Positions 42,697 through 52,649 of a stretch of DNA of 64,000 nt are shown here, piece after piece; the first letter of the stretch is position 1; every line of letters begins with the position of its first letter. Location: contig JAVEWG010000002.1 in NCBI GenBank assembly GCA_034004685.1, forward strand, positions 62,001 through 126,000, read 5' to 3'. The notes beneath the pieces were generated by a model. The model did no database searches and was not told the DNA's origin. It saw nothing but the letters and a program-made list of their open reading frames with translations. Source of the stretch: JAEUNX01 sp034004685. Its GTDB lineage: Bacteria; Pseudomonadota; Gammaproteobacteria; Burkholderiales; Rhodocyclaceae. The position numbers were made by a program, and so were the translations under genes.

Positions 42697-43431
42697 TCAG
42701 TGGTGCAGGATCTTGGCCAGGAAGTGCTGGGCCCGCTCGGAGCGGGGGTGGCCGAAGAAGGTGTCCTTGGTGTCGTCCTCCACGATGCGGCCGCCGTCCA
42801 TAAAGATCACCCGGTGGGCCACCTGGCGGGCGAAGCCCATTTCGTGGGTGACCACCATCATGGTCATGCCGTCCTTGGCCAGTTGCACCATCACGTCCAG
42901 TACCTCGTTGATCATTTCCGGGTCCAGGGCCGAGGTGGGCTCGTCGAAGAGCATGCAGATGGGGTCCATGGCCAGGGCCCGGGCGATGGCCACCCGCTGC
43001 TGCTGGCCGCCGGAGAGCTGGCCGGGGAACTTGTAGGCGTGGGCCTTGAGGCCGACCCGGTCCAGGAGCTTCAGGGCCTTGTCGGTGGCCTCCTCCTTGC
43101 CGCGCCCGAGCACCTTGATCTGGGCCAGGGTGAGATTGGCGATGATGCTCATGTGGGGGAACAGTTCGAAGTGCTGGAACACCATGCCCACCCGGGCCCG
43201 CAGCTTGGGAAGGTCGGTCCGGGCGGCGCTCACCGAGATGCCGTCCACCACGATCTCCCCCTGTTGAAAGGGTTCCAGGGCGTTGACGCACTTGATGAGG
43301 GTGGACTTGCCCGAGCCGGAAGGGCCGCACACCACCACCACCTCGCCCTTGCCCACCTGGGTGGTGCAATCGGCGAGGACCTGGAATTTGTCGTACCACT
43401 TGGAGACGTTGCGGATGTCGATCATGGCCAT
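42697..43431 (-). CDS. gltL: Glutamate/aspartate ABC transporter ATP-binding protein
   Basis: A 244-residue ABC ATPase of the polar amino acid uptake family. Walker A GPSGSGKST (about 36-44), Q-loop VFQHFELFPH, signature LSGGQQQR (about 139-146), Walker B CMLFDEPTSALDP and switch His in VVTHEMGFA are present. Last gene of the gltIJKL-like set; ansB follows after 24 bases and is probably co-transcribed. The start at 43431 (MAMIDIRN) or two codons later is possible. Confidence 0.94.
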   Translation of the reverse strand: MAMIDIRNVSKWYDKFQVLADCTTQVGKGEVVVVCGPSGSGKSTLIKCVNALEPFQQGEIVVDGISVSAARTDLPKLRARVGMVFQHFELFPHMSIIANLTLAQIKVLGRGKEEATDKALKLLDRVGLKAHAYKFPGQLSGGQQQRVAIARALAMDPICMLFDEPTSALDPEMINEVLDVMVQLAKDGMTMMVVTHEMGFARQVAHRVIFMDGGRIVEDDTKDTFFGHPRSERAQHFLAKILHH

Positions 43432-43442
43432 GGCGGCATTCC

Positions 43443-44108
43443 TCAGCGGATGATGGCGATCTGCTTGTTGAGCCGGCGCACCAGCATGGACAGGCTGAAG
43501 CTCAAGGTGAAATAGATCAGGGCCACGAAGATGTACATCTCCACCGGCCGGTTGTAGTTGCGGCCGGAGATTTCGGCGGCCTTGAGGAGGTCCTTGGCGC
43601 CGATGGCGTACACCAGGGAGGTGTCCTGGAAGAGGATGATGGTCTGGGTCAGCAATACCGGCAGCATGTTGCGGAAGGCCTGGGGCAGCACGATATGGGC
43701 CATGGTCTGGCGATAGGTGAGGCCCAGGGCCTGGCTGGCGTGTACCTGCCCCCGGGAGACGCTCTGGATGCCCGCCCGCATGATCTCGCTGTAGTAGGCG
43801 GCCTCGAAGGCGGTAAAGGTGATCAGGGCCGAACGCTCTGCCCCCAGGGGCTGGCCGGTGAAGATGGGGATCAGGAAAAAGAACCACAGGATCACCATCA
43901 ACAGCGGGATGGAGCGCATGGTGTCCACGTAGATGGCGGCCGGCGCGGCCAAGAGGCGCGAATTCGACAGCCGGGCCAGGGCCAGCAGGGTGCCCAGGAT
44001 GATCCCGCCCCCCATGGCCACCAGGGTCAGCTCCAGGCTGAACAGCAAGCCCTGCCACAGGAAGGGCAGGCTGACGGGGATGACGCTCCAGTCAAAGTTG
44101 GCAAGCAT
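43443..44108 (-). CDS. gltK: Glutamate/aspartate ABC transporter permease GltK
   Basis: A 221-residue permease of the HisMQ type with about five membrane helices and the EAA loop QALGLTYRQTMAHIVLPQAFRN that contacts the ATPase. N-terminal LANFDWSVIPVSLPFLWQG is typical for GltK. It lies nine bases after gltJ and 11 before gltL. Confidence 0.92.
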   Translation of the reverse strand: MLANFDWSVIPVSLPFLWQGLLFSLELTLVAMGGGIILGTLLALARLSNSRLLAAPAAIYVDTMRSIPLLMVILWFFFLIPIFTGQPLGAERSALITFTAFEAAYYSEIMRAGIQSVSRGQVHASQALGLTYRQTMAHIVLPQAFRNMLPVLLTQTIILFQDTSLVYAIGAKDLLKAAEISGRNYNRPVEMYIFVALIYFTLSFSLSMLVRRLNKQIAIIR

Positions 44109-44117
44109 GGGGCGCCC

Positions 44118-44858
44118 TTACTTTGCCGTGGCGATGAAGCCGGGCACCCGGGTGCGCTTTTCGATGAAGGCCATCCCCCGGTTGGCCAAAAAGGCGCACA
44201 GAAAGTAGAGCACGGTGGCGGCCAGCAGGCTTTCGATCACCTGCCCGGATTCTTCCACCATCTGGCGGGACACGAAGGTGAGATCGAACACCCCGATGGC
44301 GTAGGCCACCGCCGAGTTCTTGAAGACGTTCATGAACTCCGAGGTCAGGGGCGGGATCACGATCCGCAGGGCCATGGGCAGGATCACGTGGCGGTAGGCC
44401 TGGGGCAGGGTCAGGCCCAGGGCCAGGGCGGCGGCTTTCTGCCCCCGGGGCAGACTCTGGATGCCGGCTCGCACCTGTTCGGCGATCCGTGCCGAGGTGA
44501 ACAGCCCCAGGGCCAGGGTGGCGGTGATGAATTCCTTGGCCGGCATCTCCTGCTTGATCCACAGGGACCACTCCCGGGGCAGCAGCTCCGGCACCACGAA
44601 GAACCACAGGAAGAGCTGGACCAGCAGGGGGATGTTGCGGAACAACTCCACCCACAGGTTGCCCACCGCCACCGCGCCCTGGTTGGGCACGGTCCGCAGG
44701 GTGCCCATCAGGGCGCCCACCAGGAGGGCGATGACCCAGGCCGAGAGGGCCACCGCCAGCGTCCAGCCCAGGCCGGCGAGGAGCCAGTCCAGGTAGGTTT
44801 CTTCCCCGGCCTGGACCGTCTCGAAGAACATGTGCCAGTTCCAGCTGTAATTCACCAA
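44118..44858 (-). CDS. gltJ: Glutamate/aspartate ABC transporter permease GltJ
   Basis: A 246-residue HisMQ-type permease. The N-terminus MVNYSWNWHMFFE and a long first periplasmic part are characteristic for GltJ; about six membrane helices and the EAA loop ALALGLTLPQAYRHVILPMAL follow. It pairs with GltK to form the transmembrane channel. Confidence 0.93.
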   Translation of the reverse strand: MVNYSWNWHMFFETVQAGEETYLDWLLAGLGWTLAVALSAWVIALLVGALMGTLRTVPNQGAVAVGNLWVELFRNIPLLVQLFLWFFVVPELLPREWSLWIKQEMPAKEFITATLALGLFTSARIAEQVRAGIQSLPRGQKAAALALGLTLPQAYRHVILPMALRIVIPPLTSEFMNVFKNSAVAYAIGVFDLTFVSRQMVEESGQVIESLLAATVLYFLCAFLANRGMAFIEKRTRVPGFIATAK

Positions 44859-44881
44859 GCACCTCCCGGGGGGGCCGATCC

Positions 44882-44897
44882 GGTGCGCGAGCGCACC
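44882..44897. promoter_or_regulatory. Intra-operon hairpin between gltI and gltJ
   Basis: GGTGCGC and GCGCACC form a 7-bp stem with a 2-base loop in the 69-base gap after the binding-protein gene. Such hairpins commonly stabilise the 5' message or stop some transcripts, giving more binding protein than permease. Confidence 0.5.
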
Positions 44898-44927
44898 CTG
44901 CGTTGTTCGGTGGCCGGCCGCCAGCCC

Positions 44928-45839
44928 TTATTTCGGGTTATAGGCTTCCGCTGGCTGGTCGTTGGGGTTCTTGAGGGCGGCCTTGAGGGCCTCGCTCATG
45001 GGGAAGTTGAGGTTCACCCCCTTGGGCGGGATGGGGGACATGAACCAGCGGTTGTAGAGCTTGTCCAGTTCGCCGGTCTTGGCCAGGTCGCTCACGGTGA
45101 AGTGCACCAGGCCTTTGAACTGGGGGTCATCCTTGCGGAACATGATGGCGATGGGTTCCACCGAGAGGGTTTCGCCGACGATGGCGTAATCCCCCGGGTT
45201 CTTGGAATTGGCCATCAGGCCCAGGAGCAGGTTGTCGTCCATCACGAAGGCCACCGCCCGATCGGTCTCCAGCATCAGGAAGGAGTCGGCGTGGTCCTTG
45301 CCGTAGACCTCCTTGAAATTCACGTGCTTGCCCTTTTCGTTCTCCCGCATCAACTGCACGCTGGTGGTGCCGGTGGTGGTGGCCACCGGCTTGCCGTCGA
45401 GCTGGGCCAGGCTGGTGATGCCGGAGGCCTTCTTCACCGCCATGCGCACATTGGTGACATAGGTGGTGGGGGCAAAGGCCACCTGGTTCTGGCGGCTCAT
45501 GTTGTTGGTGGTGGAGCCGCATTCCAGATCCACCGTGCCGTTGCTCACCAAGGGGATGCGGTTCTGGGAGGTGACGGGCTGAAGCTGGATGTTGAGCTTG
45601 GGCAGATTCAGCTTGGCCTTGATGGCATCGGCGATCTTCAGGCAGATGTCGATGTGGTAGCCCACCGGCTTCTGGTGTTGATCCAGGTAGGAGAGGGGGA
45701 AGGAGGACTCCCGGATACCCATCACCAGGGTGCCCGAGTCCTTGATCTTCTTGAGGGTGCCAGTGAGTTCCTGGGCGCTGGCGGTGCCGGCGGAAAGGCC
45801 AAGGCTCAGGGCGAGGCCGAGGAGGGTGAGTTTCTTCAT
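44928..45839 (-). CDS. gltI: Glutamate/aspartate-binding periplasmic protein GltI
   Basis: A 303-residue solute-binding protein (SBP_bac_3). A Sec signal peptide covers residues 1-22 (ending TASA), then LKKIKDSGTLVMGIRESSFPLSYLD, PVGYHIDICLKI and VDLECGSTTNN follow, all typical for the Glu/Asp subgroup. It is first in the transporter operon. The ATG at 45839 starts the signal peptide; earlier in-frame codons have no signal character. Confidence 0.95.
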   Translation of the reverse strand: MKKLTLLGLALSLGLSAGTASAQELTGTLKKIKDSGTLVMGIRESSFPLSYLDQHQKPVGYHIDICLKIADAIKAKLNLPKLNIQLQPVTSQNRIPLVSNGTVDLECGSTTNNMSRQNQVAFAPTTYVTNVRMAVKKASGITSLAQLDGKPVATTTGTTSVQLMRENEKGKHVNFKEVYGKDHADSFLMLETDRAVAFVMDDNLLLGLMANSKNPGDYAIVGETLSVEPIAIMFRKDDPQFKGLVHFTVSDLAKTGELDKLYNRWFMSPIPPKGVNLNFPMSEALKAALKNPNDQPAEAYNPK

Positions 45840-45961
45840 GGCGATTCTCCTGTCTGTTGGAAGGCAACCGATGACGCCGGCGTCCCGACCAAGGCCTGCC
45901 CGGCTCATGAATTCATTCTAATGCGCCAGAAACCTTGAGGGGCCGCGGCGTTACGGATGAT

Positions 45962-47365
<1,404 letters not shown>

Positions 47366-47495
47366 GGTCGGCTCCTGGTGGCTGGGGCGGTTGGCGTTGA
47401 GCGCTGCCCCGGGTGGCTGTCCGGTGGACCCGTGCCCCGGCTGGCCGTTCCTATCCTCCCCCGGGTGGCGCCGGGGGGCCGTGACGCAGTTCCCC

Positions 47496-49238
47496 TCAGA
47501 CCTCTTGATAGGCGCCGATGCGGCGCTTCCGTTCCTCATGGAGGAGTTCGTGAATCGCCTCTTCCCCTTCCCCCAGGGATTCCAGGGCCAGACCGGCCAG
47601 CTGGAGCGCGGCCTCCAGGGTGTCCGGGATCACCCCGTTGGCGCCGGCCTGGAGCAGTTCCAGGGCGTGGCGTTCATCCTGCACCCGGGCCAGGATCGGC
47701 ACCTTGGGGGCCAGGGCGCGGATGGCGCCCACGGCGTTGCGGGCGGGTTCGGCGTCGTTCATGGTGAGAATCACCAGGGTGGCCCGCTCCAGATGCAGGC
47801 GGCGCAACAAGCCCGGGCGGGAGGCGTCTCCGAAGATCACCGGCACCCCCTTGCGGCGGTGGCGCACCACCTGGCGGGCGTCGGGCTCCACCGCCACCAT
47901 GGATAGCCCCCGTTCCAGGAGAAGCTGGCCCACCAGCTGGCCGACCCGGCCGTAGCCGGCGATGATCACGTGGTCCGTCAGCTCCGCCACCAGGGCATCG
48001 TCGCGCACCTGTTCCCGGCTGCCCAGGCGACGGTCCAGGGTCTCGCCGAGCCATTGGCCGGCCTTGGCGGCAAAGGGGGTGGCGAGCATGGACAGGCCCA
48101 CCACCAGCAGCATGAACTGGCCGATCCCCGGGGGCAGCAGATCCAGCTGCATGGCGGTGCCCACCACGATGAAGGCGAATTCCCCGCCCTGGGAGAGGAG
48201 CACCGCGCCTTCGGTCGCGCGGCCCCAGGTGAGCCCCGCCACCCGCAGCACCCCAAACAGGATCAGGCCCTTGAGGAGCATCAGGCCCAGCACCGAGAGG
48301 GGGAGCCAGAGGGGTTCCTGGGCGAAGGCGGCCAGATCGATGCCCATCCCCACCGACAGGAAGAACAGGCCCATCAGCAAGCCCTTGAAGGGCTCGATGG
48401 TTACTTCCACCTCGTGGCGGAATTCGGTTTCGGCGATGATCAGGCCCGCCAGCAGCGCCCCCATGGCCATGGACAAGCCGGCGGCCCAGGTGAGGGCCGC
48501 CACCCCCAGGCTGGCCAGGAGCGTCAGGGCCATGAAGGTGTCCGGCGCCCGCCGGCCCGCCAGGTGGTGGAACAGGGGACGGATCAGCCGGCTGCCCGCC
48601 AGGTAGATCAGGCCGACGGTCACCACCGCCTTGAGGGTGGCCAAACCCAGCAGGGAGAAGAAGCTCCCCTTGCCCTCCTGGCCCAGGATGGCGATCAGCA
48701 CCAGGAGCGGCACCACCGCCAGATCCTGGAACAGCAGCACGGCGAAGGCCACTCGCCCCATGGGGGTGGACATTTCCCGGCGCTGGGCCAGGAGCTGCAT
48801 CACCACCGCAGTGGACGATAAGGCCAGCACCAGGCCCAGCACCACCGCTGCTTCCGGTTCGTTGCCGAAGGCCAGGGCGATGCCGCCGATAGCCAGGGCG
48901 GACAGGCCCACCTGGGCCCCGCCGGCCCCGAACACCAGGCGGCGCATGGCCCACAGGCGCTCCACCGACATCTCCAGGCCGATGGTGAACATCAGGAACA
49001 CCACCCCCAACTCCGCGAAAGCGGCCACGTCTTCCTGGCTGCCGAAGGTGAGCCAGCCCAGCCAGGGATGCTCGTTGGCGGCGGCCCCCAGGCCGTAGGG
49101 GCCCACCACCGTGCCCACCGCCAGGAAGCCCAGCACCGGGTTCACCCGCAAGCGGGCCAGCAGGGGGATCAGCACCCCCGCCAGCACCAGGAACAGGATG
49201 ATCTCGCGCAGATAGGGCAGGGCCTCGTGTTCGGGCAT
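47496..49238 (-). CDS. KefB/KefC-type cation:proton antiporter with RCK domain
   Basis: A 580-residue CPA2-family protein. About 12 membrane helices (residues 10-385) are followed by an RCK_N/TrkA-N Rossmann domain (VIIAGYGRVGQLVGQ, about residue 418) and a C-terminal helical tail. Kef proteins are glutathione-gated K+ efflux systems that acidify the cytoplasm during electrophile stress; whether this one is gated the same way is not visible. It starts nine bases after the ftsH-like gene. Confidence 0.9.
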   Translation of the reverse strand: MPEHEALPYLREIILFLVLAGVLIPLLARLRVNPVLGFLAVGTVVGPYGLGAAANEHPWLGWLTFGSQEDVAAFAELGVVFLMFTIGLEMSVERLWAMRRLVFGAGGAQVGLSALAIGGIALAFGNEPEAAVVLGLVLALSSTAVVMQLLAQRREMSTPMGRVAFAVLLFQDLAVVPLLVLIAILGQEGKGSFFSLLGLATLKAVVTVGLIYLAGSRLIRPLFHHLAGRRAPDTFMALTLLASLGVAALTWAAGLSMAMGALLAGLIIAETEFRHEVEVTIEPFKGLLMGLFFLSVGMGIDLAAFAQEPLWLPLSVLGLMLLKGLILFGVLRVAGLTWGRATEGAVLLSQGGEFAFIVVGTAMQLDLLPPGIGQFMLLVVGLSMLATPFAAKAGQWLGETLDRRLGSREQVRDDALVAELTDHVIIAGYGRVGQLVGQLLLERGLSMVAVEPDARQVVRHRRKGVPVIFGDASRPGLLRRLHLERATLVILTMNDAEPARNAVGAIRALAPKVPILARVQDERHALELLQAGANGVIPDTLEAALQLAGLALESLGEGEEAIHELLHEERKRRIGAYQEV

Positions 49239-49247
49239 GGGTCGGGT

Positions 49248-51068
49248 TCAGGCGGCCTGGCTACGGAGACGGGCGGCCACACTCTTGAGGTCCGCCTCAT
49301 CCAGGGTTTCCCGGGCCAGCAGGGCCCGGGCGGTTTCTTCCAGCAAGGGGCGGCAGGCGGCCAGCAGGCTCAGGGTCCGCTGGAAGGCGCCGGCCACCAG
49401 GGTCCGCACGGCGCAGTCGATCTCCCGGGCGGTTTCCTCGGAATAGCTTCGTTCGCTGGCCGGGGTGCTCTGGCCCAGGAAGGTCTGGCGCTCCTCCTCG
49501 TACACCACGTTGCCCAGTTTCTCGTCCATGCCGAAGCGCATCACGATGGAGCGGGCGATGCTGGTGACCTTCTGCAGATCGTCTGCGGCGCCGGTGGACA
49601 CTTCGCCGAAGACCAGTTGCTCCGCCGCCCGCCCCCCCAGCAGCACCGCCATCTTGTTCTCCAGTTCGGCCCGGGTCATCAGGTAGCGGTCCTCGGTGGG
49701 GCGCTGGATCGTGTAACCCAGCGCTCCCACCCCCCGGGGGATGATGCTGATCTTATGCACCGGGTCTGCGCCGGGCAGGCTCATGGCCGCCAGGGCGTGG
49801 CCGGTCTCGTGGTAGGCCACCACCTCCCGCTCGTGGGGGTTGAGAATCCGGTTCTTCTTTTCCAGGCCCGCCACGATGCGCTCCACCGCCACGGTGAAGT
49901 CGGCAAGTTCCACGGTCTGGGCATCGCGCCGGGTGGCCACCAGGGCCGCCTCGTTCACCAGGTTGGCCAGGTCCGCGCCGGAAAAACCCGGGGTCAGTTC
50001 AGCGATCTTTTCCACTTCCAGCCCGGGGGCGAGATGGATCTTCTTGAGGTGGACTTCCAGAATCTGGATGCGGCCCCTGCGGTCCGGCCGGTCCACCAGC
50101 ACCTGGCGGTCGAAGCGGCCCGCCCGCAGGAGGGCCGGGTCCAGCACCTCGGGCCGGTTGGTGGCTCCCAGCAGCACCAGGCCGGAGGAGGAATCGAAGC
50201 CGTCCAGTTCCACCAGGAGCTGGTTGAGGGTCTGCTCCTTCTCGTCGTGGCCCCCCAGTCCGAAAGCCCCCCGGGCCCGGCCCAGGGCGTCGAGCTCATC
50301 GATGAAGATGATGGCCGGGGCCTTCTGGCGGGCCTGCTCGAAGAGGTCCCGCACCCGGGCGGCCCCCACTCCAACGAACATTTCCACGAATTCCGAGCCG
50401 GAAATTGAGAAGAAGGGCACCCCGGCCTCCCCCGCCACCGCCTTGGCCAGGAGGGTCTTGCCGGTGCCCGGCGGGCCGATCAGGAGCACCCCCTTGGGCA
50501 GCCGCCCCCCCAGCCGGCCGTGGGCCGTCGGCTCCTTGAGGAAACCCACCACCTCCTGGAGTTCCGCCTTGGCTTCATCCACCCCGGCCACGTCGGCGAA
50601 GCTGACGCCGGTCTGGGATTCCACATAGATCTTGGCCTTGCTCTTGCCGATGGCCATGAAACCGCCGCCCATGCCGGATTTTTCGGCGAACTTGCGCATG
50701 GCGAAGATCCAGATGCCCACGAAAATCACCGCCGGCAGCACCCAGGAGAGGAGATCCCGCAGGAAGGTGCTCTCGATCACCCCGGTGAACTTCACGTCGT
50801 ACTGGGCCAGTTCCCTGGCCAGGGCCGGGTCCACCCGGGTAGTGGCGAACTTGCTTCGGCCATCCGGCAGGGGCTCCTTGAGGCTGCCCTGGATGGTGTT
50901 GTCGGTGATGGAAATTTCCGTCACCTTGCCTGCCGCAACCAGACGCTGGAATTCGCTGTAGGCCAGAGGTTCCACGGTGCGGGCCTGGACCCACAGGTCA
51001 TGGAGGACCGATACCGCGAATATTGCGAAGATGAAGTACAGCAGGCTGAACTGGGTTTTCTTTTCCAT
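49248..51068 (-). CDS. ftsH: FtsH-type AAA+ zinc metalloprotease (accessory paralogue)
   Basis: A 606-residue membrane protease. A first helix (about 8-25), a periplasmic domain, a second helix (about 107-125), an AAA domain with Walker A GPPGTGKT (198-205), Walker B IIFIDELDAL and pore loop EFVEMFVGVGA, then a peptidase domain with the zinc motif H420-E-T-G-H424. It degrades membrane proteins. It is probably not the housekeeping copy: it lacks the usual rrmJ/folP neighbours and lies with terC and a Kef antiporter. Accessory FtsH proteins occur on stress-tolerance islands in Proteobacteria; that link is inference. Confidence 0.92.
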   Translation of the reverse strand: MEKKTQFSLLYFIFAIFAVSVLHDLWVQARTVEPLAYSEFQRLVAAGKVTEISITDNTIQGSLKEPLPDGRSKFATTRVDPALARELAQYDVKFTGVIESTFLRDLLSWVLPAVIFVGIWIFAMRKFAEKSGMGGGFMAIGKSKAKIYVESQTGVSFADVAGVDEAKAELQEVVGFLKEPTAHGRLGGRLPKGVLLIGPPGTGKTLLAKAVAGEAGVPFFSISGSEFVEMFVGVGAARVRDLFEQARQKAPAIIFIDELDALGRARGAFGLGGHDEKEQTLNQLLVELDGFDSSSGLVLLGATNRPEVLDPALLRAGRFDRQVLVDRPDRRGRIQILEVHLKKIHLAPGLEVEKIAELTPGFSGADLANLVNEAALVATRRDAQTVELADFTVAVERIVAGLEKKNRILNPHEREVVAYHETGHALAAMSLPGADPVHKISIIPRGVGALGYTIQRPTEDRYLMTRAELENKMAVLLGGRAAEQLVFGEVSTGAADDLQKVTSIARSIVMRFGMDEKLGNVVYEEERQTFLGQSTPASERSYSEETAREIDCAVRTLVAGAFQRTLSLLAACRPLLEETARALLARETLDEADLKSVAARLRSQAA

Positions 51069-51122
51069 GCCGTGTCTCGCGTCTTGTAGAGGGATTGTCG
51101 ATGGGGTGCGACGGGCGCTGTT

Positions 51123-52103
51123 TCAAGTTGAGCCGGAAGGGTCGCCGCCCTGTCCAGGGCTTGGCGCGGGTCTGCGCAGACTGAGCGCCACCGAGGTGGC
51201 AATGATCGTGAAAACCACCAGCAGCGACCATGCCACCGAAATCTTGTAGATGTCCATCAATAGCATCTTGGCGCCGATGAACATCAGTACCAGCGCCAGG
51301 CCGTACTTGAGCAGCGTAAAGCGGTTGGCGAAATCCGCCAGCAGGAAGTACATCGCACGCAGGCCGAGGATGGCGAAGATGTTGGAGGTCAGGACGATGA
51401 AGGGGTCGGCGGTAATGGCAAAGATCGCCGGAATTGAATCCACGGCGAAGATCAGGTCTGTGATTTCCACCAGTACCAGCACCAGGAACAATGGCGTGGC
51501 CCAGAGCAGGCCATCCTTCCCGACAAAGAAGCGCTCTTCGTGCATCGTGGTGGTAATCCGCAGGTGGCCCCGCATCCATTTCAGTACCGGATTGCGTTCC
51601 AGATCGGGCTTCTGATCGGCGAACCAGAACATCTTGATGCCAGTGAGCACGAGGAAGGCGCCAAACAGGTAGAGAATCCAGTGAAACTGGGCAATCAGCC
51701 AGGCGCCCCCGAGGATCATCGCCGTGCGCATCACGATGGCGCCAAGTACGCCGTAGAGCAATACGCGGCGTTGGTATTCTGGGGGGATTGCGAAGTAGGT
51801 AAACAGCATGATCCAGACAAACACGTTGTCCACCGCCAAGGATTTTTCAACCAGATAGCCGGTGAAGAATTCGATCGCCTTGGTATTGGCGATCTCGCGT
51901 CCTACGCTGCCGTCCAGGTACCACCACAGCAAGCCGTTGAAGGCGAGCGCCACGCCAACCCACACCCCCGACCAGCTGGCCGCCTCGCGAAATCCAACGC
52001 GGTGTGCCTTGCGTCCGCCGAGCAGGAACAAATCCACCCCGACCATCGCGATCACAAACGCGAAAAATCCGGTCCACATCCACCACGTACCGATCGTTTC
52101 CAT
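51123..52103 (-). CDS. TerC/Alx family integral membrane protein
   Basis: A 326-residue protein with about nine membrane helices. TerC features are EKSLAVDNVFVW near residue 75 and the LVEITDLIFAVDSIPA motif near 205, whose acidic residues likely bind metal. Alx and related TerC proteins export or deliver Mn2+. A yybP-ykoY type riboswitch lies directly upstream, which supports a manganese-linked role. The start at 52103 has a GGAGG site. The accessory FtsH gene follows after 54 bases. Confidence 0.93.
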   Translation of the reverse strand: METIGTWWMWTGFFAFVIAMVGVDLFLLGGRKAHRVGFREAASWSGVWVGVALAFNGLLWWYLDGSVGREIANTKAIEFFTGYLVEKSLAVDNVFVWIMLFTYFAIPPEYQRRVLLYGVLGAIVMRTAMILGGAWLIAQFHWILYLFGAFLVLTGIKMFWFADQKPDLERNPVLKWMRGHLRITTTMHEERFFVGKDGLLWATPLFLVLVLVEITDLIFAVDSIPAIFAITADPFIVLTSNIFAILGLRAMYFLLADFANRFTLLKYGLALVLMFIGAKMLLMDIYKISVAWSLLVVFTIIATSVALSLRRPAPSPGQGGDPSGST

Positions 52104-52137
52104 TTTGCCGCCTCCGTTTTCTGGGTCGAGAAAGCGC

Positions 52138-52164
52138 GACCTTCGTCGCGCTCCAACGAAGGTC
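52138..52164 (-). promoter_or_regulatory. Hairpin between riboswitch and terC
   Basis: GACCTTCGT and ACGAAGGTC form a perfect 9-bp stem with a 9-base loop, 35 bases before the terC start. It could be part of the riboswitch expression platform (a competing fold that controls access to the ribosome site). Confidence 0.5.
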
Positions 52165-52183
52165 ATTTCAAACCGCTGAAACG

Positions 52184-52303
52184 AAAAGACCTTTGCCGGG
52201 CGGTGGCAAAGGTCTGGCTTGCGACGCGTGGGTCGCCCGGGCACCGGATCAGAAACGCTGATCGTATTGACGGCACCGCGGCGGAAAGCTACTCCCCTTT
52301 GGA
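52184..52303 (-). promoter_or_regulatory. yybP-ykoY family (Mn2+) riboswitch upstream of terC
   Basis: Read on the minus strand, the leader begins AAAGGGGAGTAGC (52288-52300), the invariant start of the yybP-ykoY aptamer, continues with GTGCCGTCAATACG-type linker and ends in an 11-bp hairpin (52187-52197 with 52205-52215) followed by TTTT. In E. coli the same element heads alx, a terC homologue. The sequence context (terC directly downstream) and the conserved core support the call; a covariance-model score was not computed. Confidence 0.85.
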
Positions 52304-52348
52304 AGGTACGCGAAACTGATGCTATCTAAAGCCGACCAAATTCGTCAA

Positions 52349-52549
52349 CTATCCGCCCATGGAAGTGCTCGCCCTGCGCTCAGGAGGGCGATCTGTACCT
52401 GCCGTCATCGGGTGCTGGAATTCGCGGTCGGGCAAGGTCCCGCCGGGCGGATCTGGGTTCGCTGCCTCCTGCTCCTGCTGCTGCAACGCCCACATCTGGG
52501 CGTAGGCGCCGCCTTTACGAGCCGCCCCGGCGTATGGGTGCGACCAGTA
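52349..52549 (-). pseudogene. C-terminal remnant of an Atm1-type ABC transporter gene
   Basis: A minus-strand frame open from 52549 to a TAG at 52349 reads WSHPYAGAARKGGAYAQMW followed by ALQQQEQEAANPDPPGG. GGAYAQMWALQQQE is identical to the C-terminal region of the intact ABC transporter at 56554-58389 and in the corresponding frame, but the tail after it differs. No start or ATPase domain is present. It fills most of the 346-base stretch between the riboswitch and prsT. Confidence 0.65.
52473..52513 (+). repeat. 41-bp direct repeat, left copy
   Basis: The 41 bases are identical, in the same orientation, to 56603-56643, and similarity stops sharply on both sides. The copies lie 4130 bases apart and bracket prsT and the PEP-CTERM gene. 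Confidence 0.9.
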
Positions 52550-52649
52550 TCAGGGGGGCTGTGGGTGCATTGCCGCACTATGTCACGGTAAGCCTTTGGC
52601 TTAGCGCTTATAGTCCGAAGCAACTGAAATTTCGGGTTTTGAAATATTC

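Noticed and set aside
43695..45938. 747-codon plus-strand open frame opposite gltKJI
   Set aside because: Covers three transporter genes in antisense and is Gly/His/Gln-rich.
52319..52591. 90-codon plus-strand frame between riboswitch and prsT
   Set aside because: It runs antisense to the transporter-like remnant, starts inside the region upstream of the riboswitch and resembles no family.
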